Source: JANLSE01 sp031362265 (GTDB taxonomy: Bacteria > Chloroflexota > Chloroflexia > Chloroflexales > Roseiflexaceae). Taken from it: 36,447 nucleotides of DNA. Positions 8,194 to 16,587 of this stretch are shown here, piece after piece. The DNA lies in the NCBI GenBank assembly GCA_031362265.1, contig JANLSE010000417.1, forward strand, positions 1 through 36,447. The letters run 5' to 3'. Position 1 is the stretch's first letter. Every line of letters begins with the position of its first letter. Below the pieces are notes generated by a model, which did not search any database, had not been told where the DNA came from, and was given only the letters and a program-made list of their open reading frames with translations. The position numbers and the translations under genes are program-made.

Positions 8194-10449
8194 TTAGCCC
8201 AAAGTTACTACTCGCTGAAGCTCATCCTGCGCTTCCATAAGCTCGCGGCGCATACCGAGGCGTTCAAATAGATCGATCGCCTCGATCAAGACCTGCTGTG
8301 CTGCGGCCAGATTACCGCGCAGCATGTGTAGCTGTGCATAGGTGCGTTGAATGAGTGCCAAATCGCGCCGATCCTGGTATGCATGCGCCAGTTCATAACT
8401 GGCCTGCAACATGGTATCGGCCTGTTCCAGATCGTGCTGCCAAAGAAATATCATGGCTAGCTTCACCTGGCACAAAATCACAGAACGGTGATAGCCAATC
8501 TGTTGTGATTCCTGGAGCGAAGCTTCAAAACCCTGGCGTGCTTCTATGTATTGCCCGGCTTGTAAGAGGCTTTCGGCCATCCAATTGCGGGCACGATTGT
8601 ACTTAAATGGATCAATTTCACGGCAGGTCTGCATAACATACTGAAAGATTTCCCGACTACGCACGATCTCCCCTTGTGCCAGGGCAACCATCGCGATCCC
8701 ATGGAGAAACGAAGCTCGTTGCCGTTCGGATAATGTAAGTTCATCCAATAACGGTTCGATCAGGGCAATCAGATGTTGTGCTTCTTTGAGATCGCCCTGG
8801 AGTGTTGGGATTCGTATCATATTCAATAGGGTAAAGCCTTCTTCAAGACGATTACCAGTTTTCTGGGTGGCATCAAGACGCAACTGATTCACAAACGCCT
8901 GTTGCTCCCATGCACCACGGACATAATAGTAATATCCGAGCAGACTACTGATCGCCATCACTTGCGTAAACCGCTGTTGTGTATATGTCCATTCAACAAC
9001 CGTACGCAGGTTATCCACTTCAACATCAAGCTCCGCAAGCGTGAGCATGTCGTACCAATACGGCCCAATCCGCTGAACTAACTGAAGATGCCAAGCCTCC
9101 CAGCGTTCGCGTGCTGCACCAACAAATTCTGGTTGTTCGGCAAGCCTTGCAGTGGCAAAGACACGCACCAAAGGGTGTGGAATATAGCGCGGCGCACTAT
9201 TCATATCTGTCTGTTGAACATCAAGCAACGCCACATCTGTCAATCGTTCTAATGCACGCTCGAAACTGAAGCCCTGCACATCGGCCGTTGCACTCAGTGC
9301 CGCAGCGCTCACACTTGCTGGAAAGAAGGTTAATGCCAATAAGATTCGGCGGGCAGCTTCATCGAGTACAGCCCAAGCACGCAGGAACAAGTCATCGAAC
9401 AGTTCACCGCGCGCCGCATACAAATCATCCACGATCTGCTGTAATGGCCGTCGCTCATATTTCACCAAGCCAAGCATAAGCTCAATTGCCTTTGGGTTAC
9501 CAGCTGTTACAGCAATCAATGGGTCGAATTGGCTGACATCACTCACAAGTTTCTCGATCCGTAGCATTCGTAATCGTTCCGCTACAAATGCCAGCGCCTC
9601 ACGTTCACTCATGCCACGCAATTCAACCGGCCAACCGCCACGCCGATATTCACGGCGATACTCGCGGGTTGTAATCAGTGCCTTACTTGGTTCTGGCATG
9701 CCCAATAGCCATGTTAATAACGAGCCATCCGTAATAGTCTCGAAATTATCAACACAAACCAAAACCCGCCAGCGGCGCAACAGTTGCTCGACTTCGCGGC
9801 GCTTCTCATCATGAGCAAATTGGGTAAAGCCAGGGTAATCGAGTGTACGGGCGATCTCATCCAGAACAATACTGAGGTTGGTTGTTCCAGGGCGATCTTT
9901 GTCGCTTACCCAGATCGCCGCATCAAACAGCGCCATTCCGGCACCGCTTTTCAAGCAATAATCAGCAATTTCACGGGCCAGGCTTGTCTTGCCGTTCCCA
10001 CCCAAACCAACAATAATCACCGCTGCCGAGCGTTTCCCTAAGCCATCCAATACCTCCGCGAACGCATCTGTGCGCATCACAAACTGGCTATAGGTTGGTG
10101 CAGGTAAGTTCTGATAAATGCGGCTCGGGCGTGGGCGTAGGCCACTATTAGGCACTAACTGCTCGATTAGCACACCCGGCGATGGGTAATGAGCACTCTG
10201 AAGAAATTGCTGCAACCAGTCACGCCCCATCAGGCCACGCCGCACACACGCATCCGCCAACCGCTCGATGGTCGCCGCATCTGGCGGAATATGCCCAGCC
10301 TTATAGCGCTGAATCGATGCAGAAGCAACACCCACCTGATCGCCCAATTCGCTCTCAATAGCTGGCGCAGTCTTCCCTTCACAATAGGTGATACTTGCGA
10401 TTCCAGCTTTCAGTAACCGGCCAAATGTGGCATGTTTCATGGGCTTCAC
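8194..10449 (-). CDS. Cro-type HTH / NB-ARC STAND ATPase / TPR regulator
   Basis: This is a 751-residue signalling ATPase. An N-terminal helix-turn-helix of Cro/C1 type lies around residues 25-75 (GDQVGVASASIQRYKAG). The NB-ARC ATPase follows, with the P-loop GLGGNGKT at 148-155, Walker B VLVCVDNFE at 229-237 and sensor ALITTRE near 257-263. The second half is helical with TPR-like repeats (about 480-740), the usual ligand- or partner-sensing arm of STAND proteins. Such proteins oligomerise on ligand binding and here probably switch transcription. The start is GTG 10449 or ATG 10440; neither has a strong ribosome binding site. It is divergent from the small membrane protein at 10642, with a perfect palindrome between them. 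Confidence 0.85.
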   Translation of the reverse strand: MKPMKHATFGRLLKAGIASITYCEGKTAPAIESELGDQVGVASASIQRYKAGHIPPDAATIERLADACVRRGLMGRDWLQQFLQSAHYPSPGVLIEQLVPNSGLRPRPSRIYQNLPAPTYSQFVMRTDAFAEVLDGLGKRSAAVIIVGLGGNGKTSLAREIADYCLKSGAGMALFDAAIWVSDKDRPGTTNLSIVLDEIARTLDYPGFTQFAHDEKRREVEQLLRRWRVLVCVDNFETITDGSLLTWLLGMPEPSKALITTREYRREYRRGGWPVELRGMSEREALAFVAERLRMLRIEKLVSDVSQFDPLIAVTAGNPKAIELMLGLVKYERRPLQQIVDDLYAARGELFDDLFLRAWAVLDEAARRILLALTFFPASVSAAALSATADVQGFSFERALERLTDVALLDVQQTDMNSAPRYIPHPLVRVFATARLAEQPEFVGAARERWEAWHLQLVQRIGPYWYDMLTLAELDVEVDNLRTVVEWTYTQQRFTQVMAISSLLGYYYYVRGAWEQQAFVNQLRLDATQKTGNRLEEGFTLLNMIRIPTLQGDLKEAQHLIALIEPLLDELTLSERQRASFLHGIAMVALAQGEIVRSREIFQYVMQTCREIDPFKYNRARNWMAESLLQAGQYIEARQGFEASLQESQQIGYHRSVILCQVKLAMIFLWQHDLEQADTMLQASYELAHAYQDRRDLALIQRTYAQLHMLRGNLAAAQQVLIEAIDLFERLGMRRELMEAQDELQRVVTLG

Positions 10450-10514
10450 TCATAGCGCGGGCAATCCACATGGATAGTGTACTTCAAGATTGCTCTGAAC
10501 AATTGGCACATCCG

Positions 10515-10530
10515 CTCCGAAATTTCGGAG
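10515..10530. promoter_or_regulatory. Perfect 16-bp palindrome, candidate operator
   Basis: CTCCGAAATTTCGGAG is fully self-complementary and lies 65 bases before the start of the STAND regulator gene and 111 bases before the start of the divergent small gene. Such a site fits binding by a dimeric HTH protein, perhaps the neighbouring regulator; this is inference. A second small hairpin, TGTTGCG (10599-10605) with CGCAACA (10616-10622), precedes the ribosome binding site of the small gene. Confidence 0.4.
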
Positions 10531-10641
10531 TAGCTGCTTGCGGAATCCTCAGCAATAGTTACCGATCTTTTGTGGAACGATACAGGTTATGCTGCCTATG
10601 TTGCGTAGGCTCAGTCGCAACAATAAAAGGGGAGGCACCAC

Positions 10642-10848
10642 ATGGAACCACTTGTTGTCATTATTTTGCTTATCGCAGCAGCGGTTGTGCTCAGCGGGGG
10701 ATCGGCTACATCCACACCACACACGCCAGCATATATCGTCGTCCAGGCACCAATCGCCGAGCCAGCCAGTGGGGGAATCGGATGCCTACCCTGGATGATT
10801 ATTGGGGTGGTACTACTCGTGCTATTCTTTATGAGCCAGGTTGGGTAG
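10642..10848 (+). CDS. Small membrane protein with two predicted helices (68 residues)
   Basis: I recognise no family. The protein begins MEPLVVIILLIAAAVVLSGG, a hydrophobic segment, has a Pro/Thr-rich linker of about 30 residues, and ends in a second hydrophobic segment (about 50-65, WMIIGVVLLVLFFMSQVG). The start is well supported: AGGGGAGG at 10628-10635 lies six bases before the ATG. The last 20 bases overlap the 3' end of the opposite-strand gene at 10829-11293. It is divergent from the STAND regulator, which may control it. Confidence 0.7.
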   Translation: MEPLVVIILLIAAAVVLSGGSATSTPHTPAYIVVQAPIAEPASGGIGCLPWMIIGVVLLVLFFMSQVG

Positions 10849-11293
10849 GTATGCGATCAGCCAATAGTGCACGAATCGCTGCATCACTGTAACTAAGCAG
10901 GTGGCCAAAACACCAGGCCAATTCGATTTCTATTTCTGCCAAGCGCCGTTCGGCCAGCGCCTGTGCACGCAACGCCTTGAGTGTAGAATATTCATCAAGT
11001 GTGGCCTGTTCCTTTACGATCAAAACGACAACACGCCCTGCCGCAATGTCTGCTGGAAACAACCGGGTGATCAGTAGATCTGGCTCAATCAACTGCAGCA
11101 ACCCATGTTGCGCAATTATCTGCTGGGTAGGTAGCTGCATGCGCGCAAACTCAGCGTGCGTATAGGCTGGGCTGAGTGCAAGCCGCTTACAACCCATTGC
11201 AACAATCTCAGCAAACCCGCTGGTAGTTCCTGCATAATACGAGAACAGATCAAAACCAGCGATTACCTGGCTAAGTGGATGTTCAGGCGACAT
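10829..11293 (-). CDS. Unknown protein encoded directly after ksgA
   Basis: I do not recognise this 154-residue protein. It looks soluble and mixed alpha/beta, with a hydrophobic strand GRVVVLIVKEQ in the middle, an Ala/Glu/Leu-rich helix ALRAQALAERRLAEIEIELAW and a proline-containing tail. No catalytic motif is visible. The ATG at 11293 is 5 bases after the ksgA stop, and its ribosome binding site AGGGGG is formed by the last codons of ksgA, so the two are translated from one message. The 3' end overlaps the small membrane protein gene on the other strand by 20 bases. Confidence 0.7.
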   Translation of the reverse strand: MSPEHPLSQVIAGFDLFSYYAGTTSGFAEIVAMGCKRLALSPAYTHAEFARMQLPTQQIIAQHGLLQLIEPDLLITRLFPADIAAGRVVVLIVKEQATLDEYSTLKALRAQALAERRLAEIEIELAWCFGHLLSYSDAAIRALLADRIPTQPGS

Positions 11294-11298
11294 AGGTG

Positions 11299-12171
11299 CT
11301 ACCCCCTTAGCTCCAGCTCAGTATATACTCGCTGCCATTCTGCCAGTGTCAACGATTCTGCACGGCGTTGCGAATCCACACCAGCTGCATCCATCACCGC
11401 CACAATCATTTCGCGTGATGCTGGGCGACCCATCGCAGCAAGCCCATTTGGTAATGCATTCGCAAGGGTTTTACGTGCATGCAGAAACCCAGCCTTGACA
11501 ACCCGTAACAACGGTTCAATATGCTCACGCTCAACCAGTGGCTGTGGGCGCACACGCAAGCGTAACACCGCTGAATCAACTGCCGGTGCAGGGTAGAAGC
11601 TCTGCGGCCCCACGCGTAGCACAATTTCTGGCTCAGCATAGATCTGAAGCGCATGGGCCAACATGCTTAAATCACCAGCTTTTGCGGCGATCCGCTGTGC
11701 AACTTCCCATTGCACAAGAACCACCAGCACTTCTGGCGGATGTGCCGCCTCCAGGAAATGCCGTAGCACTGGAGAGGTGATCGCATATGGGAGATTCGCA
11801 ACCACCCGATACGCTGGAGCGCCAGATCCAGTAAACAATTCCTCAGGCGCTATTCGCAAAATATCGCTCTGAACAATCCTCAGGTGGGAAGTGTTGATAA
11901 ATTCTTCATGGAGTCGCTCGACAAGCCGTTTGTCCAGTTCGACAGAAATTACCTGCCCAGCAACCTGGATGAGTTCCCATGTAAGCACACCAAACCCAGG
12001 GCCAACCTCAACAACCGTATGCTCCTGATCGAGCTCGGCAGCATCAACGATAGCATGCAGCACATCGGCATCGATCAGAAAGTTTTGGCCCATGCCACGG
12101 CTTGGCCGAATATCCAACGCGTGTAGGCCAGCCTTGATCCGCGCAAGCGCGAGGTAGGGATTATTTGTCAT
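11299..12171 (-). CDS. ksgA: 16S rRNA dimethyladenosine transferase KsgA/RsmA
   Basis: The 290-residue enzyme transfers methyl groups from S-adenosylmethionine to two adjacent adenines near the 3' end of 16S rRNA. Motifs in order are GQNFL (28-32), the SAM-binding loop GPGFG (57-61), the acidic ribose ligand Glu78, Asp103 in QSDIL and the catalytic NLPY (126-129). Length is normal for the family. It starts two bases after the stop of the LuxR-Kelch gene, so it is probably cotranscribed, an unusual neighbour for this housekeeping enzyme. Confidence 0.96.
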   Translation of the reverse strand: MTNNPYLALARIKAGLHALDIRPSRGMGQNFLIDADVLHAIVDAAELDQEHTVVEVGPGFGVLTWELIQVAGQVISVELDKRLVERLHEEFINTSHLRIVQSDILRIAPEELFTGSGAPAYRVVANLPYAITSPVLRHFLEAAHPPEVLVVLVQWEVAQRIAAKAGDLSMLAHALQIYAEPEIVLRVGPQSFYPAPAVDSAVLRLRVRPQPLVEREHIEPLLRVVKAGFLHARKTLANALPNGLAAMGRPASREMIVAVMDAAGVDSQRRAESLTLAEWQRVYTELELRG

Positions 12172-12173
12172 AG

Positions 12174-13517
12174 TTATGGCAGCGTGATCGTTACAGTGTA
12201 CAACAGCCGCAGTTCATAGAATGCACTTGCCGGCTTGCTTGGATCACCTGCAACAACAAACACCGATGAATCACGTGTGACGACAGCCGGTTGGCTGCCA
12301 AGGGAGAGTTTGGGAGGTTTCAGATCTTGCCAAATAGCGGTACGTACATCGTAGCGTGCAGGAGCTTCGCCACCTGTACCACCAAGAACAATAATATTGT
12401 TTGTAACCGCACTTGCACCAAAACGGCTACGTGGTTGCTGCAATGGTATTACCTTAGCCCAGCTGCCTGGCCCATTCAATGCCGGTGTGAATTGCTCATT
12501 GGCGGCTAGCGCGCCACTCGCATCTTCGCCACCCAGGACATACATCTTCCCATCAACAGCAACCGCCACACAGTATGCTCGTGCAGTTGGCATCGGAGTC
12601 AATGCCTGCCATTGATCGGTTGCTGGATCGTACATCAACGTTTCGCCGATTGCACGCATACCATCCCAGCCACCAAAAAGGTACAGTTTCCCTTCAACGG
12701 CTGCTAGCCCATAGCCAGAACGTGCATATGGGAGGTTCGCCTTTCTGGCCCATGTTTGTGCAACTGGATCATAGACCTCAAGGATATCACTGATGCTACC
12801 ATCGGCTTTTGCGCCACCTGGCACATATAGCTTGCCACCGATTGCCACTGCCTGAATATCCTGAACGGCCGTTGGTTTGTTCGGTAGAGCCACCCAAGCA
12901 CTATTGACTGGATCGTATCGCCAGACCTTCGCCAGAACGTCAGTCGCCGATTTGCCACCAACAACATAAATCTGGCCATCGATACTCGCCGAGCCAGCCG
13001 CCATCAGAGCGATCGGCAAATCGTGTTGATTCAGCCAATTCGCCATTGCACCACCCGGCGCAATCGCAGCAACCGGCGCACCACTTGGCACATTTGCCTG
13101 TGGCACACTGAACTGTGGCCGCAACACAAACAGCCAAATAAGACCGACCCCCAGCACGAGGCCAGCAACCGTTCCAATAATTGAAACCAAATATCGAGTG
13201 AAAAAACCAGCCGCGGGTGCTTGCCTAGGCACTGAATCAACTGAAACAACTGGTGAAGTCTGCACCACAGGCGCTACTGGCTCAGCTGTTGTTGGTGTGC
13301 CATTCAAGAGCGGAACAAGCCCAGAACGCATAGCATACAATGTCGCTTCGGTGCGCGATGCTGCATTGATTTTACCGAAGATATTGCGCATATGGGCCTT
13401 AACAGTATGCGCACTAATACCCAGATCATTAGCGATCTGTTGGTTGGTTGCTCCAGTAGCAACCAGCTTTAAGATCTCGCGCTCGCGCTCACTCAACTGA
13501 GCTGTTTCTTCAGCCAT
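12174..13517 (-). CDS. Membrane-tethered LuxR-type HTH regulator with an extracytoplasmic Kelch propeller
   Basis: The 447-residue protein has three parts. Residues about 5-65 form a LuxR/GerE helix-turn-helix (LSEREREILKLVATG, then QQIANDLGISAHTVKAHM). A Pro/Val-rich linker leads to one transmembrane helix at about 109-132. From about residue 165 there are roughly six Kelch repeats, with Gly-Gly pairs after hydrophobic strands (IYVVGG, LYVPGG, LYLFGG, MYVLGG, IIVLGG). This implies a cytoplasmic DNA-binding domain linked directly to an outside sensor or scaffold, comparable in plan to ToxR/CadC but with a LuxR domain. No receiver or phosphorylation domain is present. ksgA follows after two bases. 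An extended -10 promoter motif lies upstream. Confidence 0.88.
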   Translation of the reverse strand: MAEETAQLSEREREILKLVATGATNQQIANDLGISAHTVKAHMRNIFGKINAASRTEATLYAMRSGLVPLLNGTPTTAEPVAPVVQTSPVVSVDSVPRQAPAAGFFTRYLVSIIGTVAGLVLGVGLIWLFVLRPQFSVPQANVPSGAPVAAIAPGGAMANWLNQHDLPIALMAAGSASIDGQIYVVGGKSATDVLAKVWRYDPVNSAWVALPNKPTAVQDIQAVAIGGKLYVPGGAKADGSISDILEVYDPVAQTWARKANLPYARSGYGLAAVEGKLYLFGGWDGMRAIGETLMYDPATDQWQALTPMPTARAYCVAVAVDGKMYVLGGEDASGALAANEQFTPALNGPGSWAKVIPLQQPRSRFGASAVTNNIIVLGGTGGEAPARYDVRTAIWQDLKPPKLSLGSQPAVVTRDSSVFVVAGDPSKPASAFYELRLLYTVTITLP

Positions 13518-13558
13518 CGTCAGCCATTCGCCTTTGCGTGGTTACCAATTCTAGGCCT

Positions 13559-13567
13559 ATTATAGCA
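13559..13567 (-). promoter_or_regulatory. Extended -10 promoter for the LuxR-Kelch/ksgA genes
   Basis: Read on the minus strand, TGC-TATAAT is a full extended -10 element about 42 bases before the LuxR-Kelch start codon. No good -35 hexamer is visible at 16-18 bases, which is acceptable for extended -10 promoters. It would allow LuxR-Kelch and ksgA to be transcribed apart from the membrane protein gene upstream. Confidence 0.5.
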
Positions 13568-13589
13568 GAGCTCTGTTTGAATAGTACGC

Positions 13590-15494
13590 TCAACGTAACC
13601 GCAAAATTGTAACACGGTCATTATGATATAACACTTCAAAGCGGGATGAATCGCGCAAGCGCGCCGCATCGAATTGCCGCCCACCTTCTGTCGCATATAC
13701 ATAGCCATATCCCTCAGCCTGCATCAAATCGGCAACCTGGCCAGCATCCAATCCGCCAAGCCCACGTAAATGGCTTGTCAGGCGCTGAATCGCCATTACA
13801 TCCGTACGCGATGCATAGGTATACACAACTGGCGGTGTACTCACCATACGGCCCGCAAGTGGCAGTAGCCACCAGCCACCATCACTACCGCGATCCACAT
13901 CAGCGAGCCAACCAACCGTATTCACAAGAACACGCGCATCAGCCGACAAATGAGTCGATGCCCAGCTAATCGCCATGCGATCCGAAGTAGTCGCCAGGAT
14001 CGTATCTGCACGAACAACATCGCGCATATTCCAGCCGCTCCAGAGACCAATCACTATCAGCACACTCGCGACAAGATTGGGCCACCAATGCGGCAGTATG
14101 GGCTGAATCCAACCAGCACCATACGCAACCCCAGCTGCAATCAACAGCGCACACGGAATAAACAACGTTGCAGCAAGCGTCTCATTGGTAATAAACGAAA
14201 GATATGGGAGGCCAAACAGTAGTGGATTTGCTAGCAGTATGATCAAAAATGACCAGATTATCAGCAGCGCGACGATCCGTGCGCGCCGAAACAACCCCAG
14301 CAGTACCCCACATCCTGCCAACGCCAGCAGCACACGATTATTTGCCGCCCACAATAAATCCGTGGGCATCGCATTATAGCTATTATTGCCTGCTATATAT
14401 GTGCCAGAAGCACCTGCTCCAATCTGGGCGCGCGACACAATCACCACAAGCCAAGGCAATGCCAGCACAAGAGCAAGTATTCCCACCTGCACCAGTACTG
14501 TAACCTCGCTGGCCTTCCACCAAGCGCCAGAACTCTGTGTGCGCTTGCTATCCCCTAATGCCATATGTTGGGGATCAACCGACCATCCAAGGCTTAATAC
14601 TGCAAACCATACACCTGCAAACACAAACAGCACAAAGTGAATCATACTCAAACCAGCCAGAACCATTGCCGCCGCACATACCGAACGCCATGTTCGATGC
14701 TGAAGCGCAAGCTGAAACGCGATCATTGCTGCTGGCAATACCAATACGCCAGCCAATAACGTATAGCGCCCCCAGCTTAGATAATAAGCTGGCATGATCG
14801 AAACCAACCCAACCACAACAGCGGCTGTAATACCTGCCAGTGGACGGCGCAGCAGCCATTGGGCCAACCCAGCGTAGGTGAGCGTTGTTAGTGCATTCAG
14901 GATCTGGCCTTGTAGAAGGATTGCATTTGGCAGCGTACTCAGGATAGGCACCCCAGCCACCTGCAGAGCAAATGCCGTAAAGGTATGGTAGCCCCAATGA
15001 AATGGCAACTGATCGACCGGCAGGTATGGCCGTAAACTAAGCGGCACTTGACCCGTTTCGGCTGCCACTCGAATCAGGAGCGCATGATGCAAGCCATCGA
15101 CCCAAGCTGGCAGTGCTAGATCGCGCGCCTGATACAAACGAAGCCCAAATGTCAGTAGCAGAATAACTACCAGTACCAACGGGCCGAGACGCCACGAATC
15201 AAGCCTAGTAGGGCGGATCTGCCGCCGATTGCGCCACACACTCCCGGCGAGGCAAAGGCAACAGGCCACCACACCCAATAGTGGAATCGGGGGATGCAGC
15301 GCCAGCTTGAATATCGTTAACCATTCATAGCATAATGCCAGTATGGTAATACTCATACCGATCCAGAGCGTGATACGCACCGACCAAGCCAGAGTAGATT
15401 CTGGTACTAGCAGACGACAAAATAGCGCACCAGGCGCAAACAGAAGAAGGATGAAGGAGATCGTCGCGGGGATGTCAGTCGTTGAGAGGATCAA
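13590..15494 (-). CDS. Multi-pass membrane protein, GT-C-like, paralog of the 2790-4961 product
   Basis: The 634-residue product has about a dozen hydrophobic segments and a soluble C-terminus. Features shared with the paralog are Arg-Asp-Leu followed by Asp133-Gly-Leu-His136-His137, PYLP, WGYH, WGRYTLLAG, ARVLVNT, the Gly-Gly-Trp-Trp-Leu block and the final GYVYATEGG followed by RLRDSSRFEVLY. This supports a common GT-C-type fold with the Asp as possible catalytic base; donor and acceptor are unknown. The best start is TTG 15494, which follows an in-frame TGA; no in-frame ATG is near it and the ribosome binding site is weak, so the first residues are uncertain. It lies 38 bases after the DUF4388 gene. 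Confidence 0.7.
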   Translation of the reverse strand: MILSTTDIPATISFILLLFAPGALFCRLLVPESTLAWSVRITLWIGMSITILALCYEWLTIFKLALHPPIPLLGVVACCLCLAGSVWRNRRQIRPTRLDSWRLGPLVLVVILLLTFGLRLYQARDLALPAWVDGLHHALLIRVAAETGQVPLSLRPYLPVDQLPFHWGYHTFTAFALQVAGVPILSTLPNAILLQGQILNALTTLTYAGLAQWLLRRPLAGITAAVVVGLVSIMPAYYLSWGRYTLLAGVLVLPAAMIAFQLALQHRTWRSVCAAAMVLAGLSMIHFVLFVFAGVWFAVLSLGWSVDPQHMALGDSKRTQSSGAWWKASEVTVLVQVGILALVLALPWLVVIVSRAQIGAGASGTYIAGNNSYNAMPTDLLWAANNRVLLALAGCGVLLGLFRRARIVALLIIWSFLIILLANPLLFGLPYLSFITNETLAATLFIPCALLIAAGVAYGAGWIQPILPHWWPNLVASVLIVIGLWSGWNMRDVVRADTILATTSDRMAISWASTHLSADARVLVNTVGWLADVDRGSDGGWWLLPLAGRMVSTPPVVYTYASRTDVMAIQRLTSHLRGLGGLDAGQVADLMQAEGYGYVYATEGGRQFDAARLRDSSRFEVLYHNDRVTILRLR

Positions 15495-15532
15495 TCAATT
15501 TCATCGCGTGTCAGGAAATGGGCCATGCCGGA

Positions 15533-16222
15533 TCACTCCGTCTCTACATAGCGTTGCTCGGGTGGAGCGTAGCGCGATCCTGGGGTTTGCGCATCCGCTT
15601 CGAGTGTCTTCTCAATCAGTCGCTCAAAAAATCCAGGCTTAGCCTGCATTGGCGCTATAGTGCCTGAACTAGAATCGGACACAACGACTGGCGGGTTAAC
15701 CGTTATGAGTCCACGCTGCTTCAGATCAGCCAATATATCACAAACCTCGTATAGCGATATACTTAGGTGGTTGGCGATCGCAATAATATCGCGCTTACCA
15801 TCAACAGCTGCAAGTACGGGCCACACATATGGATCAAGCTGAATCCGTGGTGCAATGCCACTCTCGGTTAATACTGGAACCCAATGATGTGAGGGGATCA
15901 AAGCGCGAATACGCAACCAACCACGTGCGAGATCTTCGCCACGCTGGATCAGTTCGGCACTTTCGTACCAGAGCGTCTCCGCATCGGCTTCACTACCAGC
16001 ATAAAAACGAAACGCACCTTCGCGGATCTCAAATATACGGCCTACCGCATCTATACCGCGCAAATCACCAGCAACTGCATGGCAAGGCTGCCCATCGCTG
16101 AAAAACAGATGTGCCGCCAGTTCGCTATCGCGCACTTCAAGCATGCCCTTCACAGAGCTATACGTGATCATCTCGATCAACTCGCGTAGTGAAAGCTGGT
16201 TAAGGTTGCCTTCGAGTTGCAC
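15533..16222 (-). CDS. DUF4388 (PatA-type) domain protein
   Basis: The 229-residue protein starts with a DUF4388 domain (LEGNLNQLSLRELIEMI, then KGMLEVRD, then HLFFSDGQPCHAVAG and GIDAVGRIFEIREGAFRF), about residues 1-95. This domain is found in bacterial signalling proteins, often with response regulators or gliding control. The C-terminal half (about 140-200, VDGKRDIIAIANHLSISLYEV) looks like a winged-helix module. No kinase or receiver domain is present. The GTG start at 16222 has GGAG six bases upstream. It is the first gene of a minus-strand run leading to the GT-C-like gene. Confidence 0.78.
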   Translation of the reverse strand: MQLEGNLNQLSLRELIEMITYSSVKGMLEVRDSELAAHLFFSDGQPCHAVAGDLRGIDAVGRIFEIREGAFRFYAGSEADAETLWYESAELIQRGEDLARGWLRIRALIPSHHWVPVLTESGIAPRIQLDPYVWPVLAAVDGKRDIIAIANHLSISLYEVCDILADLKQRGLITVNPPVVVSDSSSGTIAPMQAKPGFFERLIEKTLEADAQTPGSRYAPPEQRYVETE

Positions 16223-16356
16223 AGGTCACTCCGGATCACGATGAATCTGCTACTAGTATGCATATCTATCCTAACATACCACCCATTTCCAAACAATAGC
16301 CTAAGCCCTCGCTTTTGATGAGAGTTCGTTCACGATTTTGCCAGCGCATAGCTGGT

Positions 16357-16385
16357 TTGCACACTCCAATGAGCTATGCTATACT
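16357..16385 (+). promoter_or_regulatory. Upstream promoter of the ATP synthase operon (candidate P1)
   Basis: TTGCAC (16357-16362), 17 bases, then TATACT (16380-16385) with an extended TG motif (TGCTATACT). The 12-base string CTATGCTATACT (16374-16385) recurs exactly at 16527-16538 in the second promoter. It lies about 200 bases before atpB. Apart from the two promoter sites and the ribosome binding site GAAGGGGG, I see nothing in the 365-base gap 16223-16587. Confidence 0.5.
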
Positions 16386-16508
16386 CGCGAGCGGAATTAG
16401 TGTAAAAACAGTGAACGGTGGGGTTCGATTGCGCAACAACCTCGTCGCCCAATCGGCAGGTTGCATTTTTGTGCCTGAGAATAGCATTCAAAAGGTGTGC
16501 AAAACCAT

Positions 16509-16538
16509 TTGACTCGCGCGTAGATCCTATGCTATACT
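16509..16538 (+). promoter_or_regulatory. Proximal promoter of the ATP synthase operon (candidate P2)
   Basis: TTGACT (16509-16514), an 18-base spacer and TATACT (16533-16538), again as TGCTATACT. The predicted start near 16545 gives a leader of about 43 bases before atpB. This is the better of the two candidates because of its -35 box. Confidence 0.65.
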
Positions 16539-16587
16539 TAGATTGTGAAAGAGTTCTCAATGTCGACAGGGAAGGGGGTACAGATAC

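Noticed and set aside
10395..10892. Plus-strand 165-residue frame over the STAND/small-protein gap
   Set aside because: It covers the start of the STAND gene and the small membrane protein in another frame, with poor composition. The 68-residue frame has the strong ribosome binding site.
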